A DNA stretch of 64,000 bases from JAGVSV01 sp050952845 (lineage in GTDB: Bacteria; Bacillota; Clostridia; Christensenellales; Aristaeellaceae). Both the position numbers and the translations under genes were made by a program. Every line of letters begins with the position of its first letter. The first letter of the stretch is position 1. The DNA is taken from contig JBMNLP010000001.1 of the NCBI GenBank assembly GCA_050952845.1, positions 1,240,001 to 1,304,000 on the forward strand, read 5' to 3'. Below, piece after piece: positions 23,974-32,968 of the stretch. The notes beneath the pieces were generated by a model, which saw only the letters and a list, made by a program, of their open reading frames with translations, searched no databases and was not told where the DNA came from.

Positions 23974-25695
23974 ATGCTCAGACAAATCCTGATTCGAAAC
24001 TTCGCGCTGGTAGACAAAATCGAGATTTCCTTTGGGCGCGGTCTGACTGTGCTGACAGGTGAAACGGGTGCTGGTAAATCCATTGTTGTTGACGCTGTCA
24101 GTTTTTTGCTGGGCAGCCGTGCTGAGCGCGAAATGATCCGCTCAGGGACAACCAAAGCAAGTGTTGAAGGTGTTTTTGATATTTCGTCGGCACCCGGCAT
24201 TTGCGATGTACTTCAGGAAAATGACATTGAAACCGATGATGGAGATGAGTTGCTGATTGCCCGAGAGCTCAACCTGAACGGGCGCAGCATCTGTCGTGTG
24301 GCGGGTACAGCCGTGACGCTGGGCTATTTAAAGCGCATCACGTCGCAGCTGATGGATATTCATGGCCAGCATGATCATCAGGCGCTGCTGGATGAGCGCA
24401 CGCACAGGCGTTTTGTCGACAGCTTTGGTGACAGCGGTTTTCAGATGCTCCTGGGCATGGTCAGAGCGGCGCATGACCGCTGTCAAGCGCTGGATAAAGC
24501 TTATTCCGCATTGCTTCATAAAAGCGTGCAGCGTGCTGAACGCATGGAGCTGCTTGGCATTCAGAAAAAGGAACTGGAAAGAGCCGCGTTCGCGCCAGGC
24601 GAGGAAGATCAGCTGGTCAAAAGCCGGGACCTATTGCGCCATGCTGATCGCATCAGCAATGCGTTACAGGAAGCATATAATGCCCTATATGGCGGGAATC
24701 GCGGGGAAGAAACAGCGGTTGGCTTGATTCGTGCCGCTGCTACCTCGCTAAGTGGAGCAGAAAGCATTACCGAACAATACCGACACCTGCGGGAACGCCT
24801 GGATGCAGCGTATTATGAGGTGGAGGACATCGCGCAGACGCTGCGGCACGAGGTGGACGGTTTAGCGGATCATCAAGGTATGTCGCTGGACAAGGTGGAA
24901 GAAAGGCTGGACTTATTCCGCAGGCTCAGCAGAAAATATGGCGCAACAACGGAGGAAATGGCGGCAACGCTCGACAGCATCAAGAAAGAATTGACAAGCT
25001 TTGAACAGATGGATGACTCGCTGGAACAGCTGGCTGCTGAGCGGGATGCAGCGTTGGAGGACTATCGGGCAAAGGCTGGGGAATTAAGTGTTCAGCGCAG
25101 CCGGGTTGCATTGGCCTTGGAGGGCTTGATCGAAAAACAGTTCGATTTTTTAAGCATGAAAGGTACCAGGCTGATGATCCGGCTGCAGCAGAATACGCAG
25201 GCTGTAACCAGGGATGGGATTGATCAGGTTAGCTTGCTGATCGCACCCAATGTCGGTGAGCCGCCCAAGCCGCTGGATAAAATTGCCTCCGGCGGCGAGC
25301 TGTCCCGCATCATGCTGGCGATCAAGTCAGTCAGCGCCCAGGTGACTGATATCCCTGCCATGGTGTTTGATGAAATCGATGCCGGCATATCCGGATACGC
25401 AGCGCAGGCGGTTGCGGAAAAGCTATGGGACATTGCAAGGTATAGACAGGTCATCTGCGTGACGCATCTGCAGCAGATTGCCGCCATGGCATCAAGCCAC
25501 CTGTTGGTGAAGAAGGTGGAAGGCAGCGGGCGCACGCATATTGAGACCAGATTGCTTCACCATGATGAGCGGGTCAGGGAGATATCCAGGCTGCTGGGTG
25601 AAGTGGGGAGCCGGAGTGGCAGCGGGACAGCGCACGCACAAGCCATGCTGGACGAGGCGGCTGCATACCGGCAGAACAGCGATCAGGGCTGTTGA
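23974..25695 (+). CDS. recN: DNA repair protein RecN
   Basis: An SMC-like ATPase recruited to DNA double-strand breaks. Its 573 residues show the N-terminal LIRNFALVDKIEISF and Walker A TGETGAGKS, long coiled-coil arms in the middle (about residues 160-365), then ASGGELSRIMLAIKS (signature) and VFDEIDAGISG (Walker B), with VTHLQQIAAMA near the end. In many bacteria it is LexA-controlled; no LexA box is seen here, in keeping with its place behind nadK-argR. Confidence 0.95.
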   Translation: MLRQILIRNFALVDKIEISFGRGLTVLTGETGAGKSIVVDAVSFLLGSRAEREMIRSGTTKASVEGVFDISSAPGICDVLQENDIETDDGDELLIARELNLNGRSICRVAGTAVTLGYLKRITSQLMDIHGQHDHQALLDERTHRRFVDSFGDSGFQMLLGMVRAAHDRCQALDKAYSALLHKSVQRAERMELLGIQKKELERAAFAPGEEDQLVKSRDLLRHADRISNALQEAYNALYGGNRGEETAVGLIRAAATSLSGAESITEQYRHLRERLDAAYYEVEDIAQTLRHEVDGLADHQGMSLDKVEERLDLFRRLSRKYGATTEEMAATLDSIKKELTSFEQMDDSLEQLAAERDAALEDYRAKAGELSVQRSRVALALEGLIEKQFDFLSMKGTRLMIRLQQNTQAVTRDGIDQVSLLIAPNVGEPPKPLDKIASGGELSRIMLAIKSVSAQVTDIPAMVFDEIDAGISGYAAQAVAEKLWDIARYRQVICVTHLQQIAAMASSHLLVKKVEGSGRTHIETRLLHHDERVREISRLLGEVGSRSGSGTAHAQAMLDEAAAYRQNSDQGC

Positions 25696-25770
25696 TTTGA
25701 CCGGTTGTGTCGGGCTTTCCGACCTGCATTGTCGTAAAGACCAAGACACTTAGAAAGCGAGAAAAGGAAG

Positions 25771-26403
25771 ATGAACGATAAAACACATATCCTGGACCAT
25801 CCTCTGATTCAGCATAAGCTGAGCATCATGCGCGACAAAAATACCGGCACCAAGGAGTTCAGAGAGCTGCTGGATGAGATCTCCATGCTGATGGTTTACG
25901 AGGTTACGCGCGACATGAAAACGATGGAAGTTGAGGTGGAAACGCCCCTAACTGTCATGAAGACGCGCATGCTTTCGGGCATTCCCATCGGCGTGGTTCC
26001 TATACTCCGTGCCGGGCTTGGCATGGTGGACGGTATCATGCGCCTGATTCCCAATGCAAAAATCGGCCATATCGGCTTGTACCGCGATCCGGATACCCTG
26101 TTGCCGGTGGAATACTACTGTAAACTGCCGGCGGACTCGGAGCAACGCCTGTTGGTCGTTCTTGACCCGATGCTGGCGACAGGAGGGAGCGCATCCGCTG
26201 CGATATCGTTTATCAAGCAGCGGGGCTGCAACAACATTAAGCTGGTGAGCCTCATTGCAGCACCCGAGGGGATTGCCCGAGTAGAGCAGGATCATCCTGA
26301 TGTTGACATCTATGTCGCCGCGCTGGATGATCGGTTAAATGAACATGGTTATATATTGCCCGGTTTGGGGGATGCCGGCGATAGGCTTTTTGGCACAAAG
26401 TAA
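25771..26403 (+). CDS. upp: Uracil phosphoribosyltransferase
   Basis: Converts uracil and PRPP to UMP in pyrimidine salvage. It has 210 residues, with GIPIGVVPILRAGLGMVDG, the GLYRDPDTLLPVEYYCKLP loop, the PRPP motif VVLDPMLATGGSASAAI, and the C-terminal uracil-binding YILPGLGDAGDRLFGTK. AAAGGAAG precedes the ATG. A strong terminator follows 21 bases after the stop. Confidence 0.97.
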   Translation: MNDKTHILDHPLIQHKLSIMRDKNTGTKEFRELLDEISMLMVYEVTRDMKTMEVEVETPLTVMKTRMLSGIPIGVVPILRAGLGMVDGIMRLIPNAKIGHIGLYRDPDTLLPVEYYCKLPADSEQRLLVVLDPMLATGGSASAAISFIKQRGCNNIKLVSLIAAPEGIARVEQDHPDVDIYVAALDDRLNEHGYILPGLGDAGDRLFGTK

Positions 26404-26423
26404 TCATCCGTGCCGAACAAAGA

Positions 26424-26452
26424 GCTTCGTGTGTACCTGCACGAAGTTTTTT
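26424..26452 (+). terminator. Rho-independent terminator after upp
   Basis: CTTCGTG (26425-26431) pairs with CACGAAG (26440-26446) around an 8-base loop and is followed by six Ts. Confidence 0.85.
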
Positions 26453-26505
26453 GTAACATATTCATAAAATTTACGAAACATTTGCTTCCAATAGTTAAAT
26501 ATTTA

Positions 26506-26514
26506 TGATATAAT
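26506..26514 (+). promoter_or_regulatory. Extended -10 promoter of the methyltransferase-like gene
   Basis: TGATATAAT is an extended -10 element (TGNTATAAT). At 17-base spacing the -35 region reads only TTCCAA, as expected for an extended -10 promoter. Confidence 0.55.
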
Positions 26515-26562
26515 AGTTGCGAATTGTTACGAGGCGATGATGTTTTGTGAGGGGTTGTGTGA

Positions 26563-27147
26563 ATGCAGGCCAAAGTGTTGATCCAAAGAAGCGCCGCATT
26601 GCTGAACGCTGGCAAGTACAGTCGTTTATCCGGCGCAGAAAAGGCTGTTGTGCAATGGGCTCAGCTGGATGACCATCAGGCGGTGTTGACGCTTTCGCCT
26701 GACAGCGATCGGCTGTTCCAATACTTTCAACAGCGTTATCGCCATATACGCATATGTGCCATGGTAAACGATCCCATGCTGGCACGTATAGCGCGTCAGT
26801 CAAATGCTGAAGCAGAGATTCTATATGCAAGCCTGTTCGATTTTCCCTGGCAAAGCAGCGCTTTTGACCTCGTAGTGGTGCCGCATTGCTTGCTAGACAG
26901 CCGGGATGCCTTGAAAACGCTCGACGAGGCCAAGCGGGTGATGAAAGCAGGCGCACAGTTGATGATATCATTGCCGGCAGGTCCCTTCCGATTCCCTGGG
27001 TTTGATGTACAGGAAACGAGGGCACCCACACGGTTTGTATCCCGGCGCTGTTTGCTGAAAGTCCTGGAACGGCTTGGCTTTGCTGATGTGTCGTGGCGAT
27101 ATGCAGGGCTGGTATACGGCGTTGCCATCGCCTACAAGCGCGATTGA
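26563..27147 (+). CDS. Class I SAM-methyltransferase-like protein
   Basis: A 194-residue protein whose strand order resembles a Rossmann-fold methyltransferase: a central SAFDLVVVPHCLLDSRDALKTLDEAKRVMKAGAQLMIS segment is like motifs IV-VI of the UbiE/Methyltransf_11 group (here split for display: SAFDLVVVPHC, then AKRVMKAGAQLMISLP). The glycine-rich SAM-binding motif I is degenerate (VLTLSPDSDRLFQYF), so activity is uncertain. It is followed 28 bases later by the SpoIID-domain gene. No substrate is suggested by context. Confidence 0.5.
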   Translation: MQAKVLIQRSAALLNAGKYSRLSGAEKAVVQWAQLDDHQAVLTLSPDSDRLFQYFQQRYRHIRICAMVNDPMLARIARQSNAEAEILYASLFDFPWQSSAFDLVVVPHCLLDSRDALKTLDEAKRVMKAGAQLMISLPAGPFRFPGFDVQETRAPTRFVSRRCLLKVLERLGFADVSWRYAGLVYGVAIAYKRD

Positions 27148-27175
27148 TATTGATATCTCCGGAAAGGAACATCCA

Positions 27176-28930
27176 ATGACAAAAAAGAGCCGGCACGCTC
27201 ATATGTCAAAGAGCATCATGCTGTTAGTGCTGGTAGTGATGTTATTGGCATCCCCAGCGCAGCCGCAGGCGCAGATACCAGCGAAGAGGCCTGGGGTGAT
27301 TCGGGTGCTGTTGACCAACCTGGGCCTTGAGCGTCGGCTCGATATCGGTATCTATGGCAGCTATCTGATCAACGGACAGCTTCATTTTCAACGTGGCAGC
27401 CGCCTGATGCTGTCGGCAAATGCAGGTACCATCCTGATTCATTACGAGGGGCTGGTATACCGCGCTGGCGATCAGCTGACCATGGTGCGCCATGCAGTGG
27501 ATGCGGGCTTGGAAAACGGGCTGCGGTTTCAGGATGGATTGAACCTATTCGAAGGCGACCTGGTGCTGTCCCTGAAAGAACAAACCCTTCAAGCTGTGCT
27601 GTATATACCGGTGGAAGCATACCTGCATGGTGTCGTACCTTATGAAATGAGCGACAGCTTTCCCCTGGAGGCGCTGAAGGCGCAGGCTGTTGCCGCCAGA
27701 ACATACGCATTGCGCAACATCAAGCAGGGCGGTGACTACGATATCGTAGACAATACAAATGACCAGGTTTTTCGCGGGCGAAACAGCAACACCCCTAACG
27801 CATCCCGTGCCATCAGCGAAACGGAAGGCACAGTAGCAACTTTCCGCGGCAGCCTTGCGCACTGTTTTTATACTGCAAGCAACGGCGGGCAAACGGCTTC
27901 CGCCGAGCAGGCCTGGGGACGCGAAGTCGTGGACTACCTGCCCATGATTTCCGATCCATACGACAAGGAAAACCCTGAAAGCGAAGTCAGAACCGCTGTT
28001 TTACCAAAGAAGATAAAAGACGGCGTGCTATACAGCGAGTCTTTCACGCTGTTAGTGAAGCAGGCGTTGGCCGACAGGCTGGCGGAAAAGGGGTATGACC
28101 CGCGCGTTGAATCGATCCGCATTGACGGGGTGGCAAGCGCGTCGGTACACAGCCCGCAGCATGGCACAGGAAGCCTGTTGATGACCATGCTCCGCCTTGA
28201 CCTTAACCTTAGCGTCAGGCAGCGCCTGATGTTTGTTGAGGACTGCGAGGTGAAATTTGAGACGATGCTGCCCACTTTGGAAGTAAGCACGCAAACTCCG
28301 GCGCCGACAGCAGAGCCATGGGGTGTGCTGGCTGCGCTTGATACCCCTGTGTCCATAGATGTTCCCATTTTTCCGACAGTGGAATGTGCGCTGAACCTGT
28401 CCATCAACCAAAAGGCGAACGAGTTGGTCGAGGTGATAGAAAAAGACAGTGCTTTTATCGTGACAGCCAGGCGCTATGGCCACGGCGTGGGCATGAGCCA
28501 GCGTGGGGCGCAGTGGATGGCCGGTACGTACGGCTGGAAGTATGAGCATATTCTGCGTTTCTACTATCCCGGTGTCGAGCTGCAAAAACAGATGGAGATT
28601 GAGCCTGTGCAACCTGATAAGCTGAACGACTTGTTTTTAGCCACCCCGGGTCCCATACCGACGGCTACACCCCGTCCGACGCTGATGCCACAATCTGCTG
28701 TGCCGGTGGAAGGCCAGTGGACGGTTAAAGTAACGGGTATTGGGCGCAACTCCTCGCTTAACCTGCGCGATGAGCCCAGCCTTTCTGGTAAAATACTGCA
28801 GGTCCTTTACTATGGACAGGACCTGCTGGTACTGGCGCGGCATCCGGATGGCTGGCTTCAGGTCAGTACGGATGTTGCGCAGGGATATGTCATGGAGCAA
28901 TATGTGGAGCCTGCCGGCGCCACACCTTAG
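27176..28930 (+). CDS. SpoIID/LytB domain protein with C-terminal SH3 domain
   Basis: A 584-residue exported protein. An N-terminal signal or anchor (SIMLLVLVVMLLASPA) is followed by a SpoIID domain with VPYEMSDSFPLEALKAQAVA, YTASNGGQTASAEQAWG and the C-terminal YGHGVGMSQRGAQWMA. SpoIID proteins cleave glycan strands lacking stem peptides. A Thr/Pro-rich linker leads to an SH3b domain (SSLNLRDEPSLSGKILQVL) for wall binding. True SpoIID is shorter and lacks SH3, so a general wall role is as likely as sporulation. ATG at 27176 has GGAAAGGAA upstream. Confidence 0.83.
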   Translation: MTKKSRHAHMSKSIMLLVLVVMLLASPAQPQAQIPAKRPGVIRVLLTNLGLERRLDIGIYGSYLINGQLHFQRGSRLMLSANAGTILIHYEGLVYRAGDQLTMVRHAVDAGLENGLRFQDGLNLFEGDLVLSLKEQTLQAVLYIPVEAYLHGVVPYEMSDSFPLEALKAQAVAARTYALRNIKQGGDYDIVDNTNDQVFRGRNSNTPNASRAISETEGTVATFRGSLAHCFYTASNGGQTASAEQAWGREVVDYLPMISDPYDKENPESEVRTAVLPKKIKDGVLYSESFTLLVKQALADRLAEKGYDPRVESIRIDGVASASVHSPQHGTGSLLMTMLRLDLNLSVRQRLMFVEDCEVKFETMLPTLEVSTQTPAPTAEPWGVLAALDTPVSIDVPIFPTVECALNLSINQKANELVEVIEKDSAFIVTARRYGHGVGMSQRGAQWMAGTYGWKYEHILRFYYPGVELQKQMEIEPVQPDKLNDLFLATPGPIPTATPRPTLMPQSAVPVEGQWTVKVTGIGRNSSLNLRDEPSLSGKILQVLYYGQDLLVLARHPDGWLQVSTDVAQGYVMEQYVEPAGATP

Positions 28931-28956
28931 CTGATGATGCTATTCTTCCATCAGCT
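28929..28956. repeat. Inverted repeat spanning the ends of two convergent genes
   Basis: AGCTGATG (28929-28936) and CATCAGCT (28949-28956) form an 8-bp stem with a 12-base loop. It covers the stop of the SpoIID gene and the last codons of ricT. No T-run follows on either strand, so termination is only possible, not shown. Confidence 0.35.
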
Positions 28957-29920
28957 CGCTGATATCCAGGAACATATCGTCGTCGGTTTCAATAAATTCT
29001 TCATCATCTTCACCGGTGATCAGCTCTGCCCTGCGGGAACGGGCTTTCCGTTTGGAGGACGACGGCTTCTCTTCGGATTTCTTTTCATCTGCCTTGCCTT
29101 TATGAACAGGCTGTGTTGGCTGCTGAATTTCGGCGACAGGGTATTCCTTGTATTCAAAGGAATCGCCTTTAACCAGTTTAACCTTGATGGTCTCCTTCAG
29201 GATGTTCAGTTCGCTGACAGTGCCCGGCCCGTCGGGTGTCGTGATGTCCTTGCCGACCTTGGGCATTTTTTTGCGTGCCTTTTCATAGGCTTCCTGTTCA
29301 TATTTCAGACAGCACATCAACCTGCCGCAGATTCCGGATATCTTCGTGGGATTGAGCGATAGGTTCTGTTCTTTAGCCATTTTAATGGATACGGGATGAA
29401 AATCGCCCAGGAACTGCGCACAACAGATGGGTCTGCCGCACGGCCCCAAGCCGCCGAGCATCTTGGCTTCATCGCGCACGCCGATCTGCTTGAGTTCAAT
29501 GCGGGTTCTGAAGATGGCTGCCAGGTCCTTGACCAGCGCACGGAAATCCACTCGGCCGTTGGCAGTAAAGTATGCGATCAGCTTGTTGTTGTCAAAGGTA
29601 TACTCGACGCTGACCAGCTTCATGTCCAGTTTATGCGCTGTGATGCGCTGCGCGCAGATCGAATGGGCGTCAATTTCTTTTTGCCTGTTGGCTTCGTGTT
29701 GCGCAGCATCCTCCTGGGTAGCGACACGAACGACACGCCTGAGGGGTTGTGCGAGGCTAACAGCCTGCACTTGATGCGGCCCGACAATGACCTCGGCATA
29801 CTCAATGCCACGGGAGGTCTCAACGATGACAGCGTTGCCTGCGGACATCGCCAGGTTGCCTGGATTAAAGTAGTATAGCTTGCCGGCATTCCTAAACCGA
29901 ACGCCTATGACCGTCTGCAT
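28940..29920 (-). CDS. ricT: PSP1 domain protein RicT (YaaT)
   Basis: A 326-residue cytoplasmic protein. In Bacillus it works with RicA and RicF in an Fe-S complex that speeds RNase Y mRNA cleavage and affects development. The PSP1 domain contains the cysteine clusters GPCGRPICCAQFLGDFHPVSI and ISGICGRLMCCLKYE that hold clusters. The last 80 residues are charged and low in complexity (KGKADEKKSEEKPSSSKRKA), ending in an acidic tail. The start overlaps holB by 29 bases and has AAAGGAGAT upstream, matching the conserved darA-holB-ricT order. Confidence 0.9.
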   Translation of the reverse strand: MQTVIGVRFRNAGKLYYFNPGNLAMSAGNAVIVETSRGIEYAEVIVGPHQVQAVSLAQPLRRVVRVATQEDAAQHEANRQKEIDAHSICAQRITAHKLDMKLVSVEYTFDNNKLIAYFTANGRVDFRALVKDLAAIFRTRIELKQIGVRDEAKMLGGLGPCGRPICCAQFLGDFHPVSIKMAKEQNLSLNPTKISGICGRLMCCLKYEQEAYEKARKKMPKVGKDITTPDGPGTVSELNILKETIKVKLVKGDSFEYKEYPVAEIQQPTQPVHKGKADEKKSEEKPSSSKRKARSRRAELITGEDDEEFIETDDDMFLDISELMEE

Positions 29921-30905
29921 AAAAGATCTCCTTTGATATCGTCAGCAGCAGCAAATCGGTGGCTGATTGCCAGGAGACGTTGCTGCCGCGGTATTTTCTT
30001 GCTTCAAACACCGCCTGTATGATTCGCCTGACAGCATCTGCTTTAGCAGCCGCCCATCGATCGTCGGGCTGTGCTGTGGCTGTTGGTGGCTGATTTTGCA
30101 CTTTCTCTGTCATCAGGCGGGCAAGGCGCGATTCGAAGATGTCCAGCAGCACATCCCCATCAGCGGCATGATCCCTGAGCGTGGCGGACGCCCAAGGGAT
30201 TTTGATGGGCAGGTTTTCTGAAAAAAAGGCGTTGTCAATGATGCTGTTCAGCTTTTGATAGCGTTGATCGCGGTACATTTGCAGCGCGTATATAGGCTTG
30301 CCGCCAGAAGACGCAGCAATGTCGGCTGCAAGCGCCTCAGGCACGCCCTGCGTGAGGAGTATTGACTCAACATGACCTGCCGGCCAGGGACTCATCCTGA
30401 CAAGGCGGCATCGGGACAGGATGGTGGGCAACACGGCTCCTTCATTGGAAGCGGTTAGCATAAAGCTCGTGTTCCTGTCTGGCTCCTCCAACGACTTTAA
30501 CAGCGCATTTTGCGCCTGAATCGTCATGGTGTCGGCTTCCCTTATCAGCACCACGCGCCTGCCGGTTTCTAATGCGTGCAGGGGCAATCTGTCCTGCAGG
30601 GCGCGTACTTGATCGATTTTGATGCTCTTCTCGTTTTTGCCGGCTGTCAGATCCAACAGATTGCTGTGTGTGCCGGCTTGGCACCTTTTACAGGACTTGC
30701 AGTCGCCGCATGGCTTATTCGCATCGGCACTACAAAGAAGCCCCATGGCCAGGAGACTCGCAAGATATCCCTTTCCTGTGCCGGAGGGGCCAAGGATCAA
30801 TGTAGCGTGAGGTGTTCGCATACCGAAACAGTCTTCCACCAATAAATGGACCGAGGCGTTATTAGCGCGAAAGGCATCCAGTGTGATGGGTGAATGCTTC
30901 AGCAT
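29892..30905 (-). CDS. holB: DNA polymerase III delta-prime subunit
   Basis: A clamp-loader subunit that helps place the sliding clamp during replication. Its 337 residues show an AAA+ fold with LILGPSGTGKGYLASLLA, a zinc module with four Cys in CGDCKSCKRCQAGTH, VVLIREADTMTIQAQNALLKSLEEP and TILSRCRLVRM (SRC motif). The Walker A ends in GKG rather than GKT/S, which is seen in delta-prime subunits that do not hydrolyse ATP. There is no strong ribosome binding site before the ATG at 30905. Confidence 0.9.
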   Translation of the reverse strand: MLKHSPITLDAFRANNASVHLLVEDCFGMRTPHATLILGPSGTGKGYLASLLAMGLLCSADANKPCGDCKSCKRCQAGTHSNLLDLTAGKNEKSIKIDQVRALQDRLPLHALETGRRVVLIREADTMTIQAQNALLKSLEEPDRNTSFMLTASNEGAVLPTILSRCRLVRMSPWPAGHVESILLTQGVPEALAADIAASSGGKPIYALQMYRDQRYQKLNSIIDNAFFSENLPIKIPWASATLRDHAADGDVLLDIFESRLARLMTEKVQNQPPTATAQPDDRWAAAKADAVRRIIQAVFEARKYRGSNVSWQSATDLLLLTISKEIFYADGHRRSV

Positions 30906-30928
30906 GGAATGGTCGCCGATGCCCTGTC

Positions 30929-31258
30929 TCAGATTTTAATGAACTGGTCTACGGACAGGACAAACACTGTCGCACCACCTACAGTGACTTCAATAGGGTA
31001 TGGCGCATACATGCCTGTTGCACCGCCCATGGTGACAGGCGATGTGGCAATCTGCTTGCGGCTTTTGCATACCTTTTCAATGATGGCCATGCAGGCATCA
31101 AAGCGGTCGTCCTCTACCCCCGCCAATATGGTGGTGTTGCCCGCGCGGAGAAATCCGCCCGTGGTGGCCAACTTGGTTACGCCAAACCCCTGTCCCATCA
31201 ATTCACCAATCAGGTGCGAGGCATCCTCATCCTGAACGATGGCGATGATCAACTTCAT
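30929..31258 (-). CDS. darA: Cyclic-di-AMP receptor DarA (PII-like)
   Basis: A 109-residue PII-like trimeric protein (YaaQ, PstA) that binds c-di-AMP. It opens MKLIIAIVQDEDASHLIGEL and keeps the ligand-contact segments TKLATTGGFLRAGNTTIL and GGATVFVLSVDQF near the end. The downstream target is unknown in most species. AAGGAGG precedes the ATG. It is first in the darA-holB-ricT unit; a TATAAT lies on the minus strand near 31306 but with no convincing -35. Confidence 0.93.
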   Translation of the reverse strand: MKLIIAIVQDEDASHLIGELMGQGFGVTKLATTGGFLRAGNTTILAGVEDDRFDACMAIIEKVCKSRKQIATSPVTMGGATGMYAPYPIEVTVGGATVFVLSVDQFIKI

Positions 31259-31405
31259 TGTCTGTGCCTCCTTGTCATCATAGCATTCCAGGTGGTATCT
31301 AAATCAATTATACAGGAATGGATTTAAAAACACAACACATATACAAAAGCAGGCACCTAAAGCAAATGCTGAAGGCGCGACACGCTGAAAAAGTTCGCCG
31401 TGACA

Positions 31406-31434
31406 TTGACACAAAAAACCATATCCTCTATAAT
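31406..31434 (+). promoter_or_regulatory. Promoter of the hisS-aspS operon
   Basis: A full-consensus pair: TTGACA (31406-31411), a 17-base spacer, TATAAT (31429-31434). Transcription should start near 31441, at the beginning of the T-box leader. Confidence 0.85.
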
Positions 31435-31440
31435 CATTGT

Positions 31441-31650
31441 ATGGCTTTGATGGGAACACGCTGCCTAAGATGCTGACAGAGAAGGAGGCCCTGGCTGGAA
31501 GCCTCCGGCCAAACCGGCAGCAGGACAACCCGGAGCCTCCTGTTTACAGGCGTTGGCGGCGTTAATGCTGATAAGCGGCACATTCATTGTGCAAGCTGGG
31601 TGGCACCGCGAAGCAATTCGTCCCATGCATCATGTTGCATGGGTTTTTTA
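31441..31650 (+). ncRNA. T-box leader of hisS-aspS, specifier GAC (Asp)
   Basis: A tRNA-sensing leader of about 210 bases. The T-box sequence TGGGTGGCACCGCG (31597-31610) is followed by a terminator, whose alternative is the antiterminator. Stem I can be drawn with GCTGCC pairing to GGCAGC (31516-31521) and, below it, GGG of GATGGG with CCC at 31529-31531; the specifier loop then shows GAC at 31524-31526, an aspartate codon. The bulge reads TGGC, complementary to the G73-CCA end of tRNA-Asp, whereas tRNA-His has C73. Both features therefore predict response to uncharged tRNA-Asp. Confidence 0.9.
31622..31649 (+). terminator. T-box attenuator terminator
   Basis: CCCATGCA (31622-31629) pairs with TGCATGGG (31636-31643), with a 6-base loop and six Ts. 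It ends 13 bases before the hisS start. Confidence 0.88.
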
Positions 31651-31662
31651 TCAGGAGGAACC

Positions 31663-32937
31663 ATGATCACACAGGCACCCAAGGGTACAAAGGACGTTTT
31701 CCCCCAGGACAGCTATCGCTGGCACTGGGTAGAGCAAAAACTCAGGGACGCGGCTGAGGCTGCCGGTTATCGTGAAATCAGAACCCCGGTGTTTGAGCAT
31801 ACGGAGCTGTTTTTGCGCGGTGTGGGCGACACGACCGATATCGTACAGAAGGAAATGTATACGTTCAACGACAAAGGTGGTCGCTCCATTACCCTGAAGC
31901 CCGAGGGTACGGCTGGCGTTGTACGGGCTTTCATTGAAGGAAAGCTGTATGCACAACCCTTGCCTTGCAAGGTCTATTATCTGAACACGCCGGTTTTTCG
32001 GTATGAAAACCCTCAGTCGGGCCGGTTGCGCGAGCATCATCAGTTTGGTATGGAGTGTTTCGGGGCAAAGGGCCCGGCTGCCGACGCAGAGCTGATTGTC
32101 ACGCTGTTTCATGCGCTGGAGCATATCGGCATCATCGGCTTGTCGGTTCATATCAACTCCATTGGCTGCCCGGCGTGCCGGCCCGGCTATCACCAGGCAC
32201 TCAGAGATTTTATAGCAGATGCTTTGAACAGCCTCTGCCCGGTTTGCCAGGCACGGTTTGATAAAAATCCGCTGAGAATACTGGATTGCAAGGAGGAGAA
32301 GTGCAAGCAGGTTGTGCGAGGAGCGCCGCGGATGATGGACATGCTGTGCGGTGAATGCGCTGATCATTTTGCCTCCCTGCAAGCCCTGCTGCAGGAGAGC
32401 GGTGTTTTATACAAGCTGGATCCTGGTATTGTACGTGGTTTGGACTACTATACGAAAACAGTGTTTGAGATTATCATGCCAGGTGCTCGTGAAGGCTTGG
32501 CGCTATGCGGCGGTGGGCGATATGATGGATTGATCAGCCAGGTTGGTGGTCCGGAAACACCGGGCGTGGGGTTTGGCATCGGTACCGAGCGCATCTTGAT
32601 GGAGCTTGATAACCGAGGCATTGTCATTCCTGAACCGTCAGGCTGCGCGGTGTATGTGGCAAATATCGGCGATGACAGCATGGGGGCTGCATTTGGTTTA
32701 ACGCAGGCACTTCGTGCGCGCGGTATCAAAGCGGAGTGTGACTTGGCAGGCCGCAGCCTGAAGGCTCAGTTTCGTTTTGCCGACCGAGCGGGTGCGCAGC
32801 AAATACTGATTGCCGGTGGTGATGAACTGGCGCGTGGTGTTGTCAAGGCAAGGGATATGGCGACTGGTACGGAAACTGATGTGCCGCTTGATGAAGCGCC
32901 GGCTTATATTGCCTCGGTGCTGCGTCAGGAGGCTTGA
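31663..32937 (+). CDS. hisS: Histidyl-tRNA synthetase
   Basis: Charges tRNA-His. The 424-residue class II enzyme has motif 1 around PVFEHTELFLRGVGDTTD, motif 2 FRYENPQSGRLREHHQFG, the two histidine signatures (GLDYYTKTVFEI and GGGRYDGLI) and motif 3 GFGIGTERIL. A Cys-rich stretch in the middle (CPACRPGY, CPVCQARF, DCKEEKC, LCGEC) is usual in clostridial HisRS. ATG at 31663 follows AGGAGG by 4 bases and lies after the T-box terminator. aspS follows 31 bases later. Confidence 0.96.
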   Translation: MITQAPKGTKDVFPQDSYRWHWVEQKLRDAAEAAGYREIRTPVFEHTELFLRGVGDTTDIVQKEMYTFNDKGGRSITLKPEGTAGVVRAFIEGKLYAQPLPCKVYYLNTPVFRYENPQSGRLREHHQFGMECFGAKGPAADAELIVTLFHALEHIGIIGLSVHINSIGCPACRPGYHQALRDFIADALNSLCPVCQARFDKNPLRILDCKEEKCKQVVRGAPRMMDMLCGECADHFASLQALLQESGVLYKLDPGIVRGLDYYTKTVFEIIMPGAREGLALCGGGRYDGLISQVGGPETPGVGFGIGTERILMELDNRGIVIPEPSGCAVYVANIGDDSMGAAFGLTQALRARGIKAECDLAGRSLKAQFRFADRAGAQQILIAGGDELARGVVKARDMATGTETDVPLDEAPAYIASVLRQEA

Positions 32938-32968
32938 CGATACATATAAACGGGGGAGGTATAATGAC

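Noticed and set aside
27176..28930. Calling the SpoIID-domain protein a sporulation gene
   Set aside because: Its SH3 tail and length differ from true SpoIID and no other sporulation gene is in the window, so only the domain call is supported.
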